Assembly: GCF_002001205.1 (NCBI RefSeq) | Contig: NZ_MUNZ01000188.1 | Coordinates: 1 to 64,000 of the forward strand | Length of the DNA stretch: 64,000 nucleotides | Source: Hydrogenophaga sp. A37 | GTDB taxonomy: Bacteria > Pseudomonadota > Gammaproteobacteria > Burkholderiales > Burkholderiaceae_C | Direction of reading: 5' to 3' | Shown here: positions 11,959 through 20,441 of the stretch, one piece after another | How positions within the stretch are numbered: position 1 is the stretch's first letter | Layout: each line of letters starts with the position of its first letter | Translations under genes and position numbers: made by a program | The notes under the pieces: model-generated | Told to the model about the DNA's origin: nothing | Databases searched by the model: none | What the model saw: the letters and a program-made list of their open reading frames with translations, nothing else

Positions 11959-13025
11959 AAGAACTGCCCATCACCTTCCTCTGGCCGCAGTTGCTGTGGC
12001 TGCTGCTGATCCTGCCGCTGCTGGTGCTGCTGTACTGGTGGTTGCTGCGACGGCGCAAGCAGGCCTCGCTGCGTTTTGCCAGCCTGTCCATCGTGCGCGA
12101 GGCCATGGGCAAGGGCCCGGGCTGGCGCCGCCATGTGCCACCCGTGCTGCTGTTGCTGGCCTTTGCCGCGATGCTGCTGGCCTCGGCGCGGCCGATGGCG
12201 ACCATCGTGTTGCCGTCGACCCAGCAGACCATCATCCTGGCCATGGACGTGTCGGGCAGCATGCGTGCCACCGACGTGTTGCCCAACCGGTTGGTCGCTT
12301 CGCAGAACGCGGCCAAGGCGTTTCTGAAAGAGCTGCCGCGCCATGTGCGCGTGGGCATCGTGGCCTTTGCCGGATCGGCCCAGGTGGTGCAGCCCATCAC
12401 GCTCAGCCGCGAAGACCTCAACGCCGCCATCGACAAGTTCCAGATGCAGCGCGCCACCGCCATCGGCAGCGCCATCGTGGTGGCGCTCTCGGAGCTGTTC
12501 CCCGGGCAGGTCGATCTGGCCAGCGTCACCTACGGCCGCAGCAACGACCCGTTTGCGCCGCAGGGCAGGGCGATCGACCAGCCCAAGACCGAGGCCGAGA
12601 AAAAGCCCTTTGAGCCCGTGCCTCCCGGCTCCTACAGCTCGGCCGCGATCATCCTGCTCACCGACGGCCAGCGCACCACCGGCGTTGACACGGCCGAGGC
12701 GGCCAAGATGGCGGCCGACCGCGGCGTGCGCGTCTACACAGTGGGCGTGGGCACGGTGGACGGCGAGGTGATCGGTTTCGAGGGCTGGTCCATGCGCGTG
12801 CGGCTGGACGAAGAGACACTCAAGTCGGTGGCCCGCGACACCAAGGGCGAGTATTTCTACGCCGGCACCGCCGAAAACCTTAAGCAGGTCTACGAGTCGC
12901 TGAGCACACGGCTCACGGTGGAGAAGAAGGAAACCGAGGTCTCGGGCCTGCTGGCGCTGGCCGCCGCACTGCTGGTGCTGATGTCGGCCGGGCTGTCGTT
13001 GTTCTGGTTCAACAGGGTGTTGTAG
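11955..13025 (+). CDS. VWA-domain inner-membrane protein (BatA-like)
   Basis: A 356-residue protein. An N-terminal double membrane segment (LLWLLLILPLLVLLYWWLL, then VLLLLAFAAMLLAS) precedes a von Willebrand A domain with MIDAS motif D98-V-S-G-S and later Thr and Asp positions (LTDGQRTTG). A C-terminal helix (LLALAAALLVLMSAGLSLFWF) places the VWA domain in the periplasm. It resembles BatA of Bacteroides and the VWA partners of MoxR systems. ATG 11955 overlaps the DUF58 stop by 4 bp, indicating translational coupling. No BatB, BatC or BatD gene follows, so the system is a reduced version. Confidence 0.88.
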   Translation: MKELPITFLWPQLLWLLLILPLLVLLYWWLLRRRKQASLRFASLSIVREAMGKGPGWRRHVPPVLLLLAFAAMLLASARPMATIVLPSTQQTIILAMDVSGSMRATDVLPNRLVASQNAAKAFLKELPRHVRVGIVAFAGSAQVVQPITLSREDLNAAIDKFQMQRATAIGSAIVVALSELFPGQVDLASVTYGRSNDPFAPQGRAIDQPKTEAEKKPFEPVPPGSYSSAAIILLTDGQRTTGVDTAEAAKMAADRGVRVYTVGVGTVDGEVIGFEGWSMRVRLDEETLKSVARDTKGEYFYAGTAENLKQVYESLSTRLTVEKKETEVSGLLALAAALLVLMSAGLSLFWFNRVL

Positions 13026-13196
13026 CGGTCAGTTCCAGCGATCACTTGGCGCGCTTGCCAGACTGCGCTGGCAGGCCCACAGCCAAGGACTGACATGGAC
13101 GTGCATCGAGCAGGGCATCACGGCGCGCTGAAGTCCCATTGATCGTCGTCGCTGTGGGCCTGCGCTAACATCCCGGTCGAAAGCAAAGGCCCCTTG

Positions 13197-13211
13197 GAGG
13201 TAGATCACCTC
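13197..13211 (+). promoter_or_regulatory. Possible hairpin around a GGAGG motif upstream of the AraC gene
   Basis: GAGGT-AGATC-ACCTC is a perfect 5-bp inverted repeat that includes the only Shine-Dalgarno-like GGAGG upstream of the AraC-family start. If transcribed it could hide the ribosome-binding site, but the motif is 19 nt from ATG 13220, so this is weak. Confidence 0.25.
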
Positions 13212-13219
13212 GTTGTTGA

Positions 13220-14143
13220 ATGCAAAACATGGCACTGAACCATCTCGATGTGGATGACGGGGCAATACACCCCGATACGCGCACATCGCTGTTCCTGCCT
13301 TCGCCCCAACTGGCAGATTGCGTGTGTGCGTATGTGGTGCGTGATACGTTGGATGCCCCACTGAGTCCCAAGCAGCGCTTGAGTCATTTGCCGGTGTCTC
13401 CTCTGGTCAGCATCGTTTGGTCGATTCACGGTGGCAGATCATCCATGCATATCGGAGAGGATGAATGGCCCCCGTCCTCCAGGCGTGTTGTCTTGCGTGG
13501 CCCCCGCACGCAGCCCAGCGTTTGGCAAAACCATGGCCCTGACGTTGGATTTTCCCTGACCTTTTTTCCGGATGCATTTCATGCGCTGACACATTTGAAT
13601 GTGGCCAGTTTGCTTGATCAGGCCAGAAACTTGCAAACCGTACTGGGCAAAGATTGGCAGCAGATGGCGATTGCCGTCCTGCGGGCCAGCGATGATCTGG
13701 CGCGCATTCAAATCATTGAAGCATTTTTAATGCCTCGTTGGGCACCAGTGCGTGCTCCACTGTCGGTGACAGTGCCGCCGGATGGTCTGTCCTTGTTCAA
13801 TGACTGGGTTGATGCGGTGGCGTTGCGCGCGTCAACTTCAACGCCTGGGCACAGCACGCGCCAACGCGAGCGGCGGACAAAAGGGCAATTGGGCCTCCCC
13901 ATGCGTGCACTGCGTGGACTGGTGCGCATGGAGTCAATGTTGACGCGAGGACATGCGTCCAACGCGTTTGGTGGCCAGTCTTTGGTGGATGTGGCCCACA
14001 CGATGGGATTCTCTGACCAGGCGCATTTCTCCAGAGAAGTGAAGCGTTTCTCAGGCTTGAGTCCTACTGAATTGCAGTGGGCCATTGAGACCCAAGAGTC
14101 CTATTGGCCTTACCGTTTGAGGCAGGCGCTGAAGGCGCGTTGA
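13220..14143 (+). CDS. AraC-family transcriptional regulator
   Basis: A 307-residue protein. The N-terminal 160 residues resemble the DUF6597-type sensor domain of AraC regulators (LADCVCAYVVRDT... RVVLRGPRTQP). The C-terminal HTH pair ends with SLVDVAHTMGFSDQAHFSREVKRFSGLSPTEL, the AraC signature. Codon third positions are visibly less GC-rich than in neighbouring housekeeping genes (for example GCA TTT TTA), suggesting acquisition by transfer. The likely target is itself or the beta-helix lipoprotein downstream. The start may be ATG 13220 or 13229; neither has a well-spaced Shine-Dalgarno. Confidence 0.8.
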   Translation: MQNMALNHLDVDDGAIHPDTRTSLFLPSPQLADCVCAYVVRDTLDAPLSPKQRLSHLPVSPLVSIVWSIHGGRSSMHIGEDEWPPSSRRVVLRGPRTQPSVWQNHGPDVGFSLTFFPDAFHALTHLNVASLLDQARNLQTVLGKDWQQMAIAVLRASDDLARIQIIEAFLMPRWAPVRAPLSVTVPPDGLSLFNDWVDAVALRASTSTPGHSTRQRERRTKGQLGLPMRALRGLVRMESMLTRGHASNAFGGQSLVDVAHTMGFSDQAHFSREVKRFSGLSPTELQWAIETQESYWPYRLRQALKAR

Positions 14144-14340
14144 ATCGCTCAGGGTCCTGCCCACAGGCGTGTGCATGCGCCGCAAATGTCGTTTCGATTC
14201 AAGACCGCATCCCCGCACTTCCGTAGCATCCGTGGCTTTTGTTTGCCCAGTGCACAAAGGTGTTCGGTCATGCTTCCAGGTTTGGCCTCGTGGGTTTTGA
14301 AGAGTTGGAAACTGCATTGCCGCTGCTCACCGAACAGACC

Positions 14341-16362
14341 ATGGCCATCGCCATGACGACTCCCCCTATGCACGAACTGAGGCGCCGCAGCGGCCGAGTG
14401 TTGTTGCTTGTGGCACTTGCGGCGACCCTGGCCTCGTGCGGCGGTGGTGGCGATGCGGCTGGCGATGCTGCAACGGCCGCTCCGGTTTCGAAGCAGCATC
14501 TTGCAGACACCGACCTCAGCATCCAGCCCAAAGCCTCGGTGCTCCATATCTTTCGCAAACCAGCGCGAGCGCCAGCACGACCCTCGGCGCCTGACACCAC
14601 GGCCCCGAGCGTCCCTGCTGGTTTGGCGGCAAGCAATGTCGCCAGCACCAGCCTGACGGTCAGCTGGACGGCCAGTACGGACAACGTAGGTGTAGTGGCT
14701 TACAAGGTATACCGCGACGGCACGCTGGTCGGCTCACCCAGTGCCACCCACTTCACCTTGACCGGTCTGACCGCCTCTACCAGTTATGCGATTACGGTGA
14801 AGGCGGTCGATGCGGCGGCCAATGCGTCTGCAGCAAGTGCTGCGCTCAACGCCAGCACCGCCTCGGCGGTAGTACCGGCCAGCGGCTATCCCGTGTCGGT
14901 GATTGGTCCGGTGGAGATCATCAGCTGGGCACCGGCCACCGCCTACCCTGGCGTGCCCTACCGCTACCGCGTCGGGGTCATCGGCGGGCAGGCACCGTAC
15001 ACCTATTCCGTCGTTACCGCACCTTCAGGCGTGACCATCGCAGCAGGCACCGGTGAGCTGTCGTGGACAGCACCCGCCAGTGCGGCAAGCCCTGTTTCCA
15101 TCACGCTGCGGGCAACCGATTCGCTGGGCTCGGCTGTCGACCAAACGCTCAGCGTGCAAGTCACCAGCAGCGGCTTTTACTTTGTATCGCCCTCCGGCAA
15201 TGACAGCACTGGCACCGGAACCCTGGCCTCCCCCTGGAAGACCATCGCCCATGCCCTCACAAAAGGTGCGACTGGCGACACCTTGTATGTGCGCGGCGGC
15301 AGCTATACCGGCGGCTTTGACTTTGTGGCCGGCAAGATCACGCGCCTTGTGGGCTACCCCGGCGATGCCATGCCAGCCATCAACTTGAACTTCACCAACA
15401 TCAACCCGCGCTCATCGCACACCTGGGTGGAGGGGCTGGAGATTTTCAACTTCAGCCACCACGGCTTCCATGTAGATGGCAGCCAGAGCGACCTTGTCTT
15501 TCGGCGCAACCACATGCACCACCTGTACGACCCCAGCCAATCCGAGAACCCATCGTTCATTTTCTTTGCGGACAACCAGTACTACGACCGTATCATCATC
15601 CAGGACAACATCTTCCACGACCTGTTTGACCGCGGATCGGGCCTTCACGGCGATACAACGGCCAACTTCCACGGTGGCGCGTCCATCATGTACAACGTGC
15701 GCAGTGCCTTGGTTGAAAACAACGAGGTCTGGGGGATTGACGGCCCCTGCTTCAAGGACAAGGACAACGGCCAGCGCAACACCTTCCGGGGCAACTACTT
15801 CCACGACTGCGCGTCGGGCGCGATCCATTTGGCCAGCCAATACACGCAGGACCGCATAGAAGTGTCCTGGAATGTGCTGATCGGCGGCATATCGATTGGA
15901 CAGCAGCCCGGCTACATACGCGACATCGACATACGCCACAACACCCTATTGGGGAGCATTGACTTCGGATGCGTGGTGGGCGATCCGGACAGCAAGAACT
16001 TCATCGTGCGGGACAATATTCTCATTCCCGACAATTCCTTTGCCTACGCATCCATCAACTGCAAGTTCCCTGACAACAGCCTGGATCTGTCGTCACAAAA
16101 CAAGACGCTGAGCGCGGAAGGCCGCTTTGACTACAACCTGATTGACTCGTCATACGCCTACGTTTTTGGCTATGGCTGGTATGCCACCAATCTGGACTGG
16201 TCTGCATGGCGCACCACCTACAGCAAGGACGCGCACTCCAAGAAGACCGCCGCGCAGCTCACCAATGTGAGCCTTAAAGACTATCGCCCCAAGGCCACTT
16301 CGGCAGCCTGCGGCGCCGCATCAGACGGACGGGCAATGGGTGCGTTGGCGTGCGCGCCTTGA
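14341..16362 (+). CDS. Large lipoprotein: FnIII domain, Ig-like domain and right-handed beta-helix
   Basis: A 673-residue exported protein. A basic stretch (HELRRRSGR) and a hydrophobic segment end in lipobox TLASC followed by Gly repeats. A fibronectin type III domain follows (DTTAPSVPAGLAAS ... YKVYRDGTLV), then an Ig-like domain (WAPATAYPGVPYRYRVGVIG). The last 390 residues start with a DUF1565-like motif (FYFVSPSGNDSTGTGTLASP) and form a parallel beta-helix of the pectate-lyase/polysaccharide-lyase kind. A role in binding or cutting a polysaccharide is inference; no catalytic residues can be assigned. The ORF is open upstream to 14239, but the lipoprotein signal supports a start at 14341 or 14353. 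Composition is more AT-rich than its surroundings. Confidence 0.8.
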   Translation: MAIAMTTPPMHELRRRSGRVLLLVALAATLASCGGGGDAAGDAATAAPVSKQHLADTDLSIQPKASVLHIFRKPARAPARPSAPDTTAPSVPAGLAASNVASTSLTVSWTASTDNVGVVAYKVYRDGTLVGSPSATHFTLTGLTASTSYAITVKAVDAAANASAASAALNASTASAVVPASGYPVSVIGPVEIISWAPATAYPGVPYRYRVGVIGGQAPYTYSVVTAPSGVTIAAGTGELSWTAPASAASPVSITLRATDSLGSAVDQTLSVQVTSSGFYFVSPSGNDSTGTGTLASPWKTIAHALTKGATGDTLYVRGGSYTGGFDFVAGKITRLVGYPGDAMPAINLNFTNINPRSSHTWVEGLEIFNFSHHGFHVDGSQSDLVFRRNHMHHLYDPSQSENPSFIFFADNQYYDRIIIQDNIFHDLFDRGSGLHGDTTANFHGGASIMYNVRSALVENNEVWGIDGPCFKDKDNGQRNTFRGNYFHDCASGAIHLASQYTQDRIEVSWNVLIGGISIGQQPGYIRDIDIRHNTLLGSIDFGCVVGDPDSKNFIVRDNILIPDNSFAYASINCKFPDNSLDLSSQNKTLSAEGRFDYNLIDSSYAYVFGYGWYATNLDWSAWRTTYSKDAHSKKTAAQLTNVSLKDYRPKATSAACGAASDGRAMGALACAP

Positions 16363-16696
16363 TGGGCCATGTTTTTGGGCATCCGTCTTCTGGTCACAGC
16401 CAGTGGCGGTGGTGACGACCCCGCGGCTACCCCAATCACTCGAGCGCCCACAGCCACCGCTGTGGTGCTTCCAAACCCTTGCGCAGCAGCCCGGCAGCCG
16501 TCGTTCCAGACACGACGGACACCACTGCTCCGAGAGCATTCACCGCAAGCAGCAACGCAAGCAGCAACGCAAGCAGCAACGCAAGCGACAGCATGTCCAT
16601 AAGGTCTGACACGTCCGCCGTGGTCACGGCCACTGCGTGCGACAGACCTGGGATGTTCACCCCTCAACGGCCCCCGTACCCAAACCCACCCGTTCC
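16363..16696. other. Degenerate region with lipoprotein-like remnant and 12-bp tandem repeat
   Basis: No convincing intact gene. On the + strand two frames carry pieces that resemble the start of the preceding lipoprotein: TASGGGDDPAATP in one, and VVPDTTDTTAPRAFTASSNAS in another. They need a frameshift to join, so this may be the decayed 5' part of a paralogue. The minus strand at 16436-16660 encodes a possible 74-residue peptide with a Leu/Ala-rich helix made by the tandem repeat; it has no clear ribosome-binding site and I do not call it a gene. Confidence 0.4.
16552..16591. repeat. 12-bp tandem repeat, just over three units
   Basis: The unit GCAAGCAGCAAC is repeated three times, followed by a partial GCAAGC. 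Because 12 is a multiple of 3, expansion or contraction would not change reading frame. The unit encodes SNAS on one strand and ALLL on the other. Confidence 0.85.
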
Positions 16697-17635
16697 ATGC
16701 AACGCACCACTGCCTTTACCACCACCGCGCTGACCTTGGTGTTCTTCACCACCGCCACCATGACCCCGCCTATCGAAGCAGCCACGCCGCTTGCCCCCGC
16801 CGAACGCGCCTTCGTGGGCGAATACGTGCAGTCAGGCAGCGAGACCATGGCCCAGATGGCCGTGCTCGATGACCGTACCTTCTGCTTCGCCTTCATGGGC
16901 GGTTCGATCGATTTGCTGCTGGCCGGGCACTGGAAGCTCGCGCCCAACGGCAAGGACATCCAGCTCAATGAAGTGAAAGTGCCGCGGCCACAGTTCCCCG
17001 CGCTGGCCCGCCCTGCCAAAGATGCGTCGAAAAGCGAGTTCGAAATCGACGGCTATTCGATGTCAAACGCCGTGAAGCCGGTGTTCGCCTATTCCGCCAC
17101 CAACGCCGAGCCGGCTGAGTTCCGCCGGCTGTTTGCAGACACACACAACAACTGGGCCGAGCGATACCCGCTGCCGCCCGTACCCGCGGCGCAGGCGCGC
17201 TACTTCTACATCGGCAGCTCTGAGAACGATCCCGACGCGCCCTACGGCTCAGCCACCCGAAACGGCCCGAAGCGCTACAAGGTTGTGCAGTACGAACTGC
17301 GCGGCGCGGCCAAGGTGCTGGTGGGCTTCAACGCCGAGCAAAACATCATCGACCTGAGCCAACCCGTGCGGCTGGTGGGCGAGACGCTGCACCTCGGGCC
17401 ACAGTCCTTTGCCAAGCGCCGACCGATCTCGGCCGAACGGGCCGAAGAAGCACGTGAAGGTTGCATCCGCCCGATGTTCGCGCAGGCCGCGGACAAGCCC
17501 CTGACGCGCAGCCAGGAAGTCGAGGAAACCAACCCCGATCTCAAGGGCCGCTCCGAGCTGGTGCCGATCAAGACCTTTTATGTCGACCCCGCGCGTGTCA
17601 AAGGCGCGCCGTGGGTCCCAGGCAAAAAGTTCTGA
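16697..17635 (+). CDS. Secreted protein of unknown function
   Basis: A 312-residue protein with a signal peptide (MQRTTAFTTTALTLVFFTTA ... IEAA before TPLAPAER). The mature part has no motif I recognise. It has a mixed composition with recurring aromatic strands (DRTFCFAFMGGSIDLLLAGHW, RYFYIGSSENDPDAPYGS) suggesting a beta-rich fold. It may belong to the accessory patch with the AraC regulator and beta-helix lipoprotein, though its codon use looks closer to the chromosomal average. ATG 16697 is chosen because the signal peptide begins there; the ORF is open to 16637. Confidence 0.7.
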   Translation: MQRTTAFTTTALTLVFFTTATMTPPIEAATPLAPAERAFVGEYVQSGSETMAQMAVLDDRTFCFAFMGGSIDLLLAGHWKLAPNGKDIQLNEVKVPRPQFPALARPAKDASKSEFEIDGYSMSNAVKPVFAYSATNAEPAEFRRLFADTHNNWAERYPLPPVPAAQARYFYIGSSENDPDAPYGSATRNGPKRYKVVQYELRGAAKVLVGFNAEQNIIDLSQPVRLVGETLHLGPQSFAKRRPISAERAEEAREGCIRPMFAQAADKPLTRSQEVEETNPDLKGRSELVPIKTFYVDPARVKGAPWVPGKKF

Positions 17636-17734
17636 ACACCCCCATAGGGCTCGTGGATGCCTTGCCTGCCGACCTCCCCATGGGACTCGTTCATGGCGTT
17701 GGTTTGGACCAGATACTCGGGCGGCCATGACTTG

Positions 17735-17870
17735 TCGCTGCCCCCCGAGGGGGCTGACCCGGCTTGGGGCGGCCCGGCGCCGGATCGATGTAGCCCCCAC
17801 ACTCCGCCGCTGCGCGGGTCGTTCCCCCCGAGGGGCTTGGTTCGCCGTGGGCTGGCCCGGCGGCGAATCG
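17735..17870 (+). repeat. Two degenerate relatives of the 3'-end repeat
   Basis: Two segments downstream of the stop at 17635 contain CCCCCC-GA-GGGGG cores followed by GGCCCGGCGCCGG or GGCCCGGCGGCG, in the same order as in the full repeat copies. The 37-nt hairpin is not preserved. Assignment is by similarity of layout and is weaker than for the full copies. Confidence 0.4.
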
Positions 17871-17927
17871 TCTCTGTCTCTGACTTTCGTCAAGTTGGTT
17901 CATGCTCGCGCGAGCACAATCCCCGCC

Positions 17928-19145
17928 ATGACAAACACGGTGGTGGTGGCTGGCGGCGGCATCGGGGGTCTGGCTTGTGCATTGGCGCTGTCCCGCGCTG
18001 GGGTGCAGGTCGACCTGCTGGAACAGGCGAGCGCGTTCGGTGAGGTGGGGGCGGGCATTCAGCTGGGGCCCAATGCGGTTCGGGTGCTGAACGACTGGGG
18101 CCTGATCAATGCTTTGCACGACTTTGCGGCCTTCCCCGAAGCCCTGGACGTGCGCGATGCCCACAGCGCCACGCACCTGGGCCATCTGCGGCTGGGTGCG
18201 CTGGCCCGTGCGCGTTACGGGCAGCCCTATGCCGCCATCCACCGAGCCGATCTGCACGGCCTGTTGTTGGATGCACTTCAGCACGAAAGCGGGGTGCGCC
18301 TGCACCTGGGCACCCGGCTGTCGAGCTACGAAGAATGCGCCACCGGTCTGAAAGTGACTTGCGAAAACGAGGCGGTGTTCGAGGCCGACGCGCTGATCGG
18401 CGCTGATGGTCTCTGGAGCCGCGTCCGCCTGGAGATGCAGGGCGTGCAGCCGGCGCGCGTGAGCGGACACCTGGCCTACCGTGGCATGGTGGATGCGCAA
18501 GACCTGCCTTCCGCGCTGAGCGAGCCTGTGGTGACGGCCTGGCTGGGGCCGCGCCTGCACGTGGTGCATTACCCGGTCCGGCGGGGCGAGCTGTTCAACG
18601 TGGTGGCGGTGGTCGAGGGGGTGTTGGGGCGCAACCATGGCGGCCCGCCCGGCAGCGACCCACAGAGCTGGAGCCACGAAGCGCGCCATGCCGATCTGCT
18701 GCGTGCGCTGGGGCCGGTGTGCCCCGATCTTGCGGCGATGCTGGAGCGGGTGCCCGAGTGGAAGCTCTGGGCGCTCAACGACCGCCCGCCGCTGTCCGCC
18801 GCTGCCGAACACGCGCGGGGCCGCGTGGCCCTGCTGGGCGACGCAGCGCATCCGCTGCGGCCTTACCTCGCACAAGGCGCGGCGATGGCGCTCGAAGACG
18901 CCTGGACCTTGGGGCGGCTGGCCGGTGCGGCGGGCGATGCGCCAGACTGGTCAGCGCTGTTTGCGCGGTATGCCGACACGCGTTGGCAGCGCAACGCGCG
19001 CGTGCAGCGCCGCTCGCAGCGCAACGGCACCATCTTTCACGCCAGCGGCCCGCTGCGTTGGGCGCGCAACGCCTCGATGGCGTTGCTGGGCGAGTCGCTG
19101 ATTGACAACCCCTGGCTGTACAACGGACCGCCGGAGCCGGTGTAA
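17928..19145 (+). CDS. FAD-dependent monooxygenase (salicylate hydroxylase/UbiH-like)
   Basis: A 405-residue group A flavoprotein monooxygenase. The FAD-binding GGGIGG is at residues 8-13, the DG motif is ADALIGADGLWSRVR, and the second FAD motif is ALLGDAAHPLRPYLAQGAAM. The family uses NAD(P)H and O2 to hydroxylate aromatic compounds, for example salicylate or 6-hydroxynicotinate. The substrate cannot be read from the sequence. The neighbouring Bug-type binding protein hints at uptake and catabolism of an organic acid, but this is inference. ATG 17928 directly precedes the FAD motif. A full 3'-end repeat copy follows the stop. Confidence 0.88.
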   Translation: MTNTVVVAGGGIGGLACALALSRAGVQVDLLEQASAFGEVGAGIQLGPNAVRVLNDWGLINALHDFAAFPEALDVRDAHSATHLGHLRLGALARARYGQPYAAIHRADLHGLLLDALQHESGVRLHLGTRLSSYEECATGLKVTCENEAVFEADALIGADGLWSRVRLEMQGVQPARVSGHLAYRGMVDAQDLPSALSEPVVTAWLGPRLHVVHYPVRRGELFNVVAVVEGVLGRNHGGPPGSDPQSWSHEARHADLLRALGPVCPDLAAMLERVPEWKLWALNDRPPLSAAAEHARGRVALLGDAAHPLRPYLAQGAAMALEDAWTLGRLAGAAGDAPDWSALFARYADTRWQRNARVQRRSQRNGTIFHASGPLRWARNASMALLGESLIDNPWLYNGPPEPV

Positions 19146-19146
19146 C

Positions 19147-19234
19147 CACCCCCCGCGCCGCCTGCGGCGTCACCCCCCAAGGGGGCGATGCGAGTGGCCC
19201 GGCGGAGCCGGTTCCACCGCATCCTGGGTGGGGA
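19147..19234 (+). repeat. Full copy of the dispersed 3'-end repeat
   Basis: The copy begins 1-2 bp after the monooxygenase stop. It has a GC-rich 5' part, the hairpin CCCCC-CAA-GGGGG, then a 37-nt hairpin at 19187-19223: GATGCG, A, GTGG, C, CCGGC, loop GGA, GCCGG, TT, CCAC, CGCATC. It differs from the copy at 20.32 kb mainly in the loop and the 5' part. Confidence 0.85.
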
Positions 19235-19339
19235 CATTTCGCGCCGGTGGGGAAGCAACGGCCGCTGTGAGTAGGCGTGCAGGTGCTGCACCTCGCCTGT
19301 TAGCCTGCTGGTCTGTTTTCATCCTCAAGAGGTCATCGC

Positions 19340-20314
19340 ATGTTCCGGCCCCAACGCCGCCACGCCATCGCCGCCGCCATCGCCATGGCCTGCAGCGCAT
19401 CTCCCGTGTTCGGCCAGACCCCTTGGCCCAGCCAACCGTTGAAGATCGTAGTGGGGTTCCCCGCTGGCTCCACGCCCGACCTGATGGCGCGGCTGCTCGC
19501 CGAGCCGCTGCAGCAGGCGCTGGGGCAGCCGGTGGTGGTGGAGAACAAGACCGGGGCCGGCGGCAACATCGCGGCCGACCAGGTGGCGCGTGCCACCGAC
19601 CACCACACCATCGGGCTGATGATCAACGGCAACTTGACCATCGCGAAGATCCTCAACCCGGCCACGACCTACGACCCGCTGAAAGACCTGACACCGGTGT
19701 CGCTGATCGCGACCTCGCCGCTGGTGCTCACCGTGCCGGCCAGCGTGAACACCTCGGGAGCAGCGTACTTCGCGGCCGCGCGCCAGTCGGGCGACAAATG
19801 GAACTACGGCACGCCGGGCGTCGGCACCGTGGCCCACCTGGGCATGGAGCTGCTCAAGGCCAAGGCCGGCATCGCGCCGGTGCACGTGCCTTACCCGGGC
19901 AACCCCCAGGTGATCACCGCGCTGCTGGGCGATCAGATCCAGATGTCGCTGCTGCCGCCGGGCCTGGCCATGGCCCAGGTGCGCGCGGGCAAGCTCAAGG
20001 CCATCGGCGTGACCTCGGCCGGGCGCAGCAGCGTGGTGCCCGAGGTGCCGAGCCTGGCCGAGGCGGGCGTGAAAGACCTGCAACTGGAAATCTGGAACGC
20101 GGTCGCCGCGCCCAACAGCCTGCCCAAGGCCCATGTGAACCGGCTGGCCACGCTGCTGACCGAGATCGTGCGCCGCCCCGAGATCCGCCAGAAGATCCTG
20201 GCCCAGGGCTGGCAGGTGGCGGGCACCTCGCCCGAAGGCTTGGCCAACCGCATCCGCGTGGACACGGCGGCGATGGCGGACGTGATTCAGAAGAACAACA
20301 TCAGGCCGAATTGA
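19340..20314 (+). CDS. Bug-family (TctC-like) periplasmic solute-binding protein
   Basis: A 324-residue protein with a signal peptide cleaved near VFGQ-TPWP. The Bug/TctC family is recognisable from WPSQPLKIVVGFPAGSTPD, the GAGGNIAAD loop, the YGTPGVGTVAHLGMELL segment and PEVPSLAEAG. The family binds carboxylated compounds and is greatly expanded in Burkholderiales, mostly without adjacent transporter genes, as here. The gene is flanked on both sides by repeat copies in the same orientation. The ligand is unknown. Confidence 0.9.
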   Translation: MFRPQRRHAIAAAIAMACSASPVFGQTPWPSQPLKIVVGFPAGSTPDLMARLLAEPLQQALGQPVVVENKTGAGGNIAADQVARATDHHTIGLMINGNLTIAKILNPATTYDPLKDLTPVSLIATSPLVLTVPASVNTSGAAYFAAARQSGDKWNYGTPGVGTVAHLGMELLKAKAGIAPVHVPYPGNPQVITALLGDQIQMSLLPPGLAMAQVRAGKLKAIGVTSAGRSSVVPEVPSLAEAGVKDLQLEIWNAVAAPNSLPKAHVNRLATLLTEIVRRPEIRQKILAQGWQVAGTSPEGLANRIRVDTAAMADVIQKNNIRPN

Positions 20315-20316
20315 CC

Positions 20317-20399
20317 CACCCCTGCGCCGCGCTGCGCGCGTCACCCCCTCAAGGGGGCGATGCGAGTGGCCCGGCGAAGCCGGTTCCACCGCATCCTGG
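20317..20399 (+). repeat. Full copy of the dispersed 3'-end repeat (reference copy)
   Basis: It starts 2-3 bp after the Bug gene stop. It contains GCGCCGCGCTGCGCGCG, the hairpin CCCCC-TCAA-GGGGG, and the 37-nt hairpin at 20359-20395: GATGCG, A, GTGG, C, CCGGC, loop GAA, GCCGG, TT, CCAC, CGCATC. There is no T-tract, so it is not a standard intrinsic terminator. Confidence 0.88.
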
Positions 20400-20441
20400 C
20401 CTCCGACATCTCGCTCCGGATCGGCTCACCCCCGCACCGGT

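Noticed and set aside
16552-16591. Possible CRISPR array
   Set aside because: The 12-bp units are directly adjacent without spacers and no cas genes are present.
16436-16660. Minus-strand 74-residue membrane peptide with an ALLL repeat
   Set aside because: No ribosome-binding site, and the helix is simply the translation of the 12-bp repeat; kept only as part of the degenerate region.
20359-20395. Calling the 3'-end repeat an intrinsic terminator
   Set aside because: The stem is strong but no copy has a following T-tract, and some copies lie inside a coding region or lack this hairpin.
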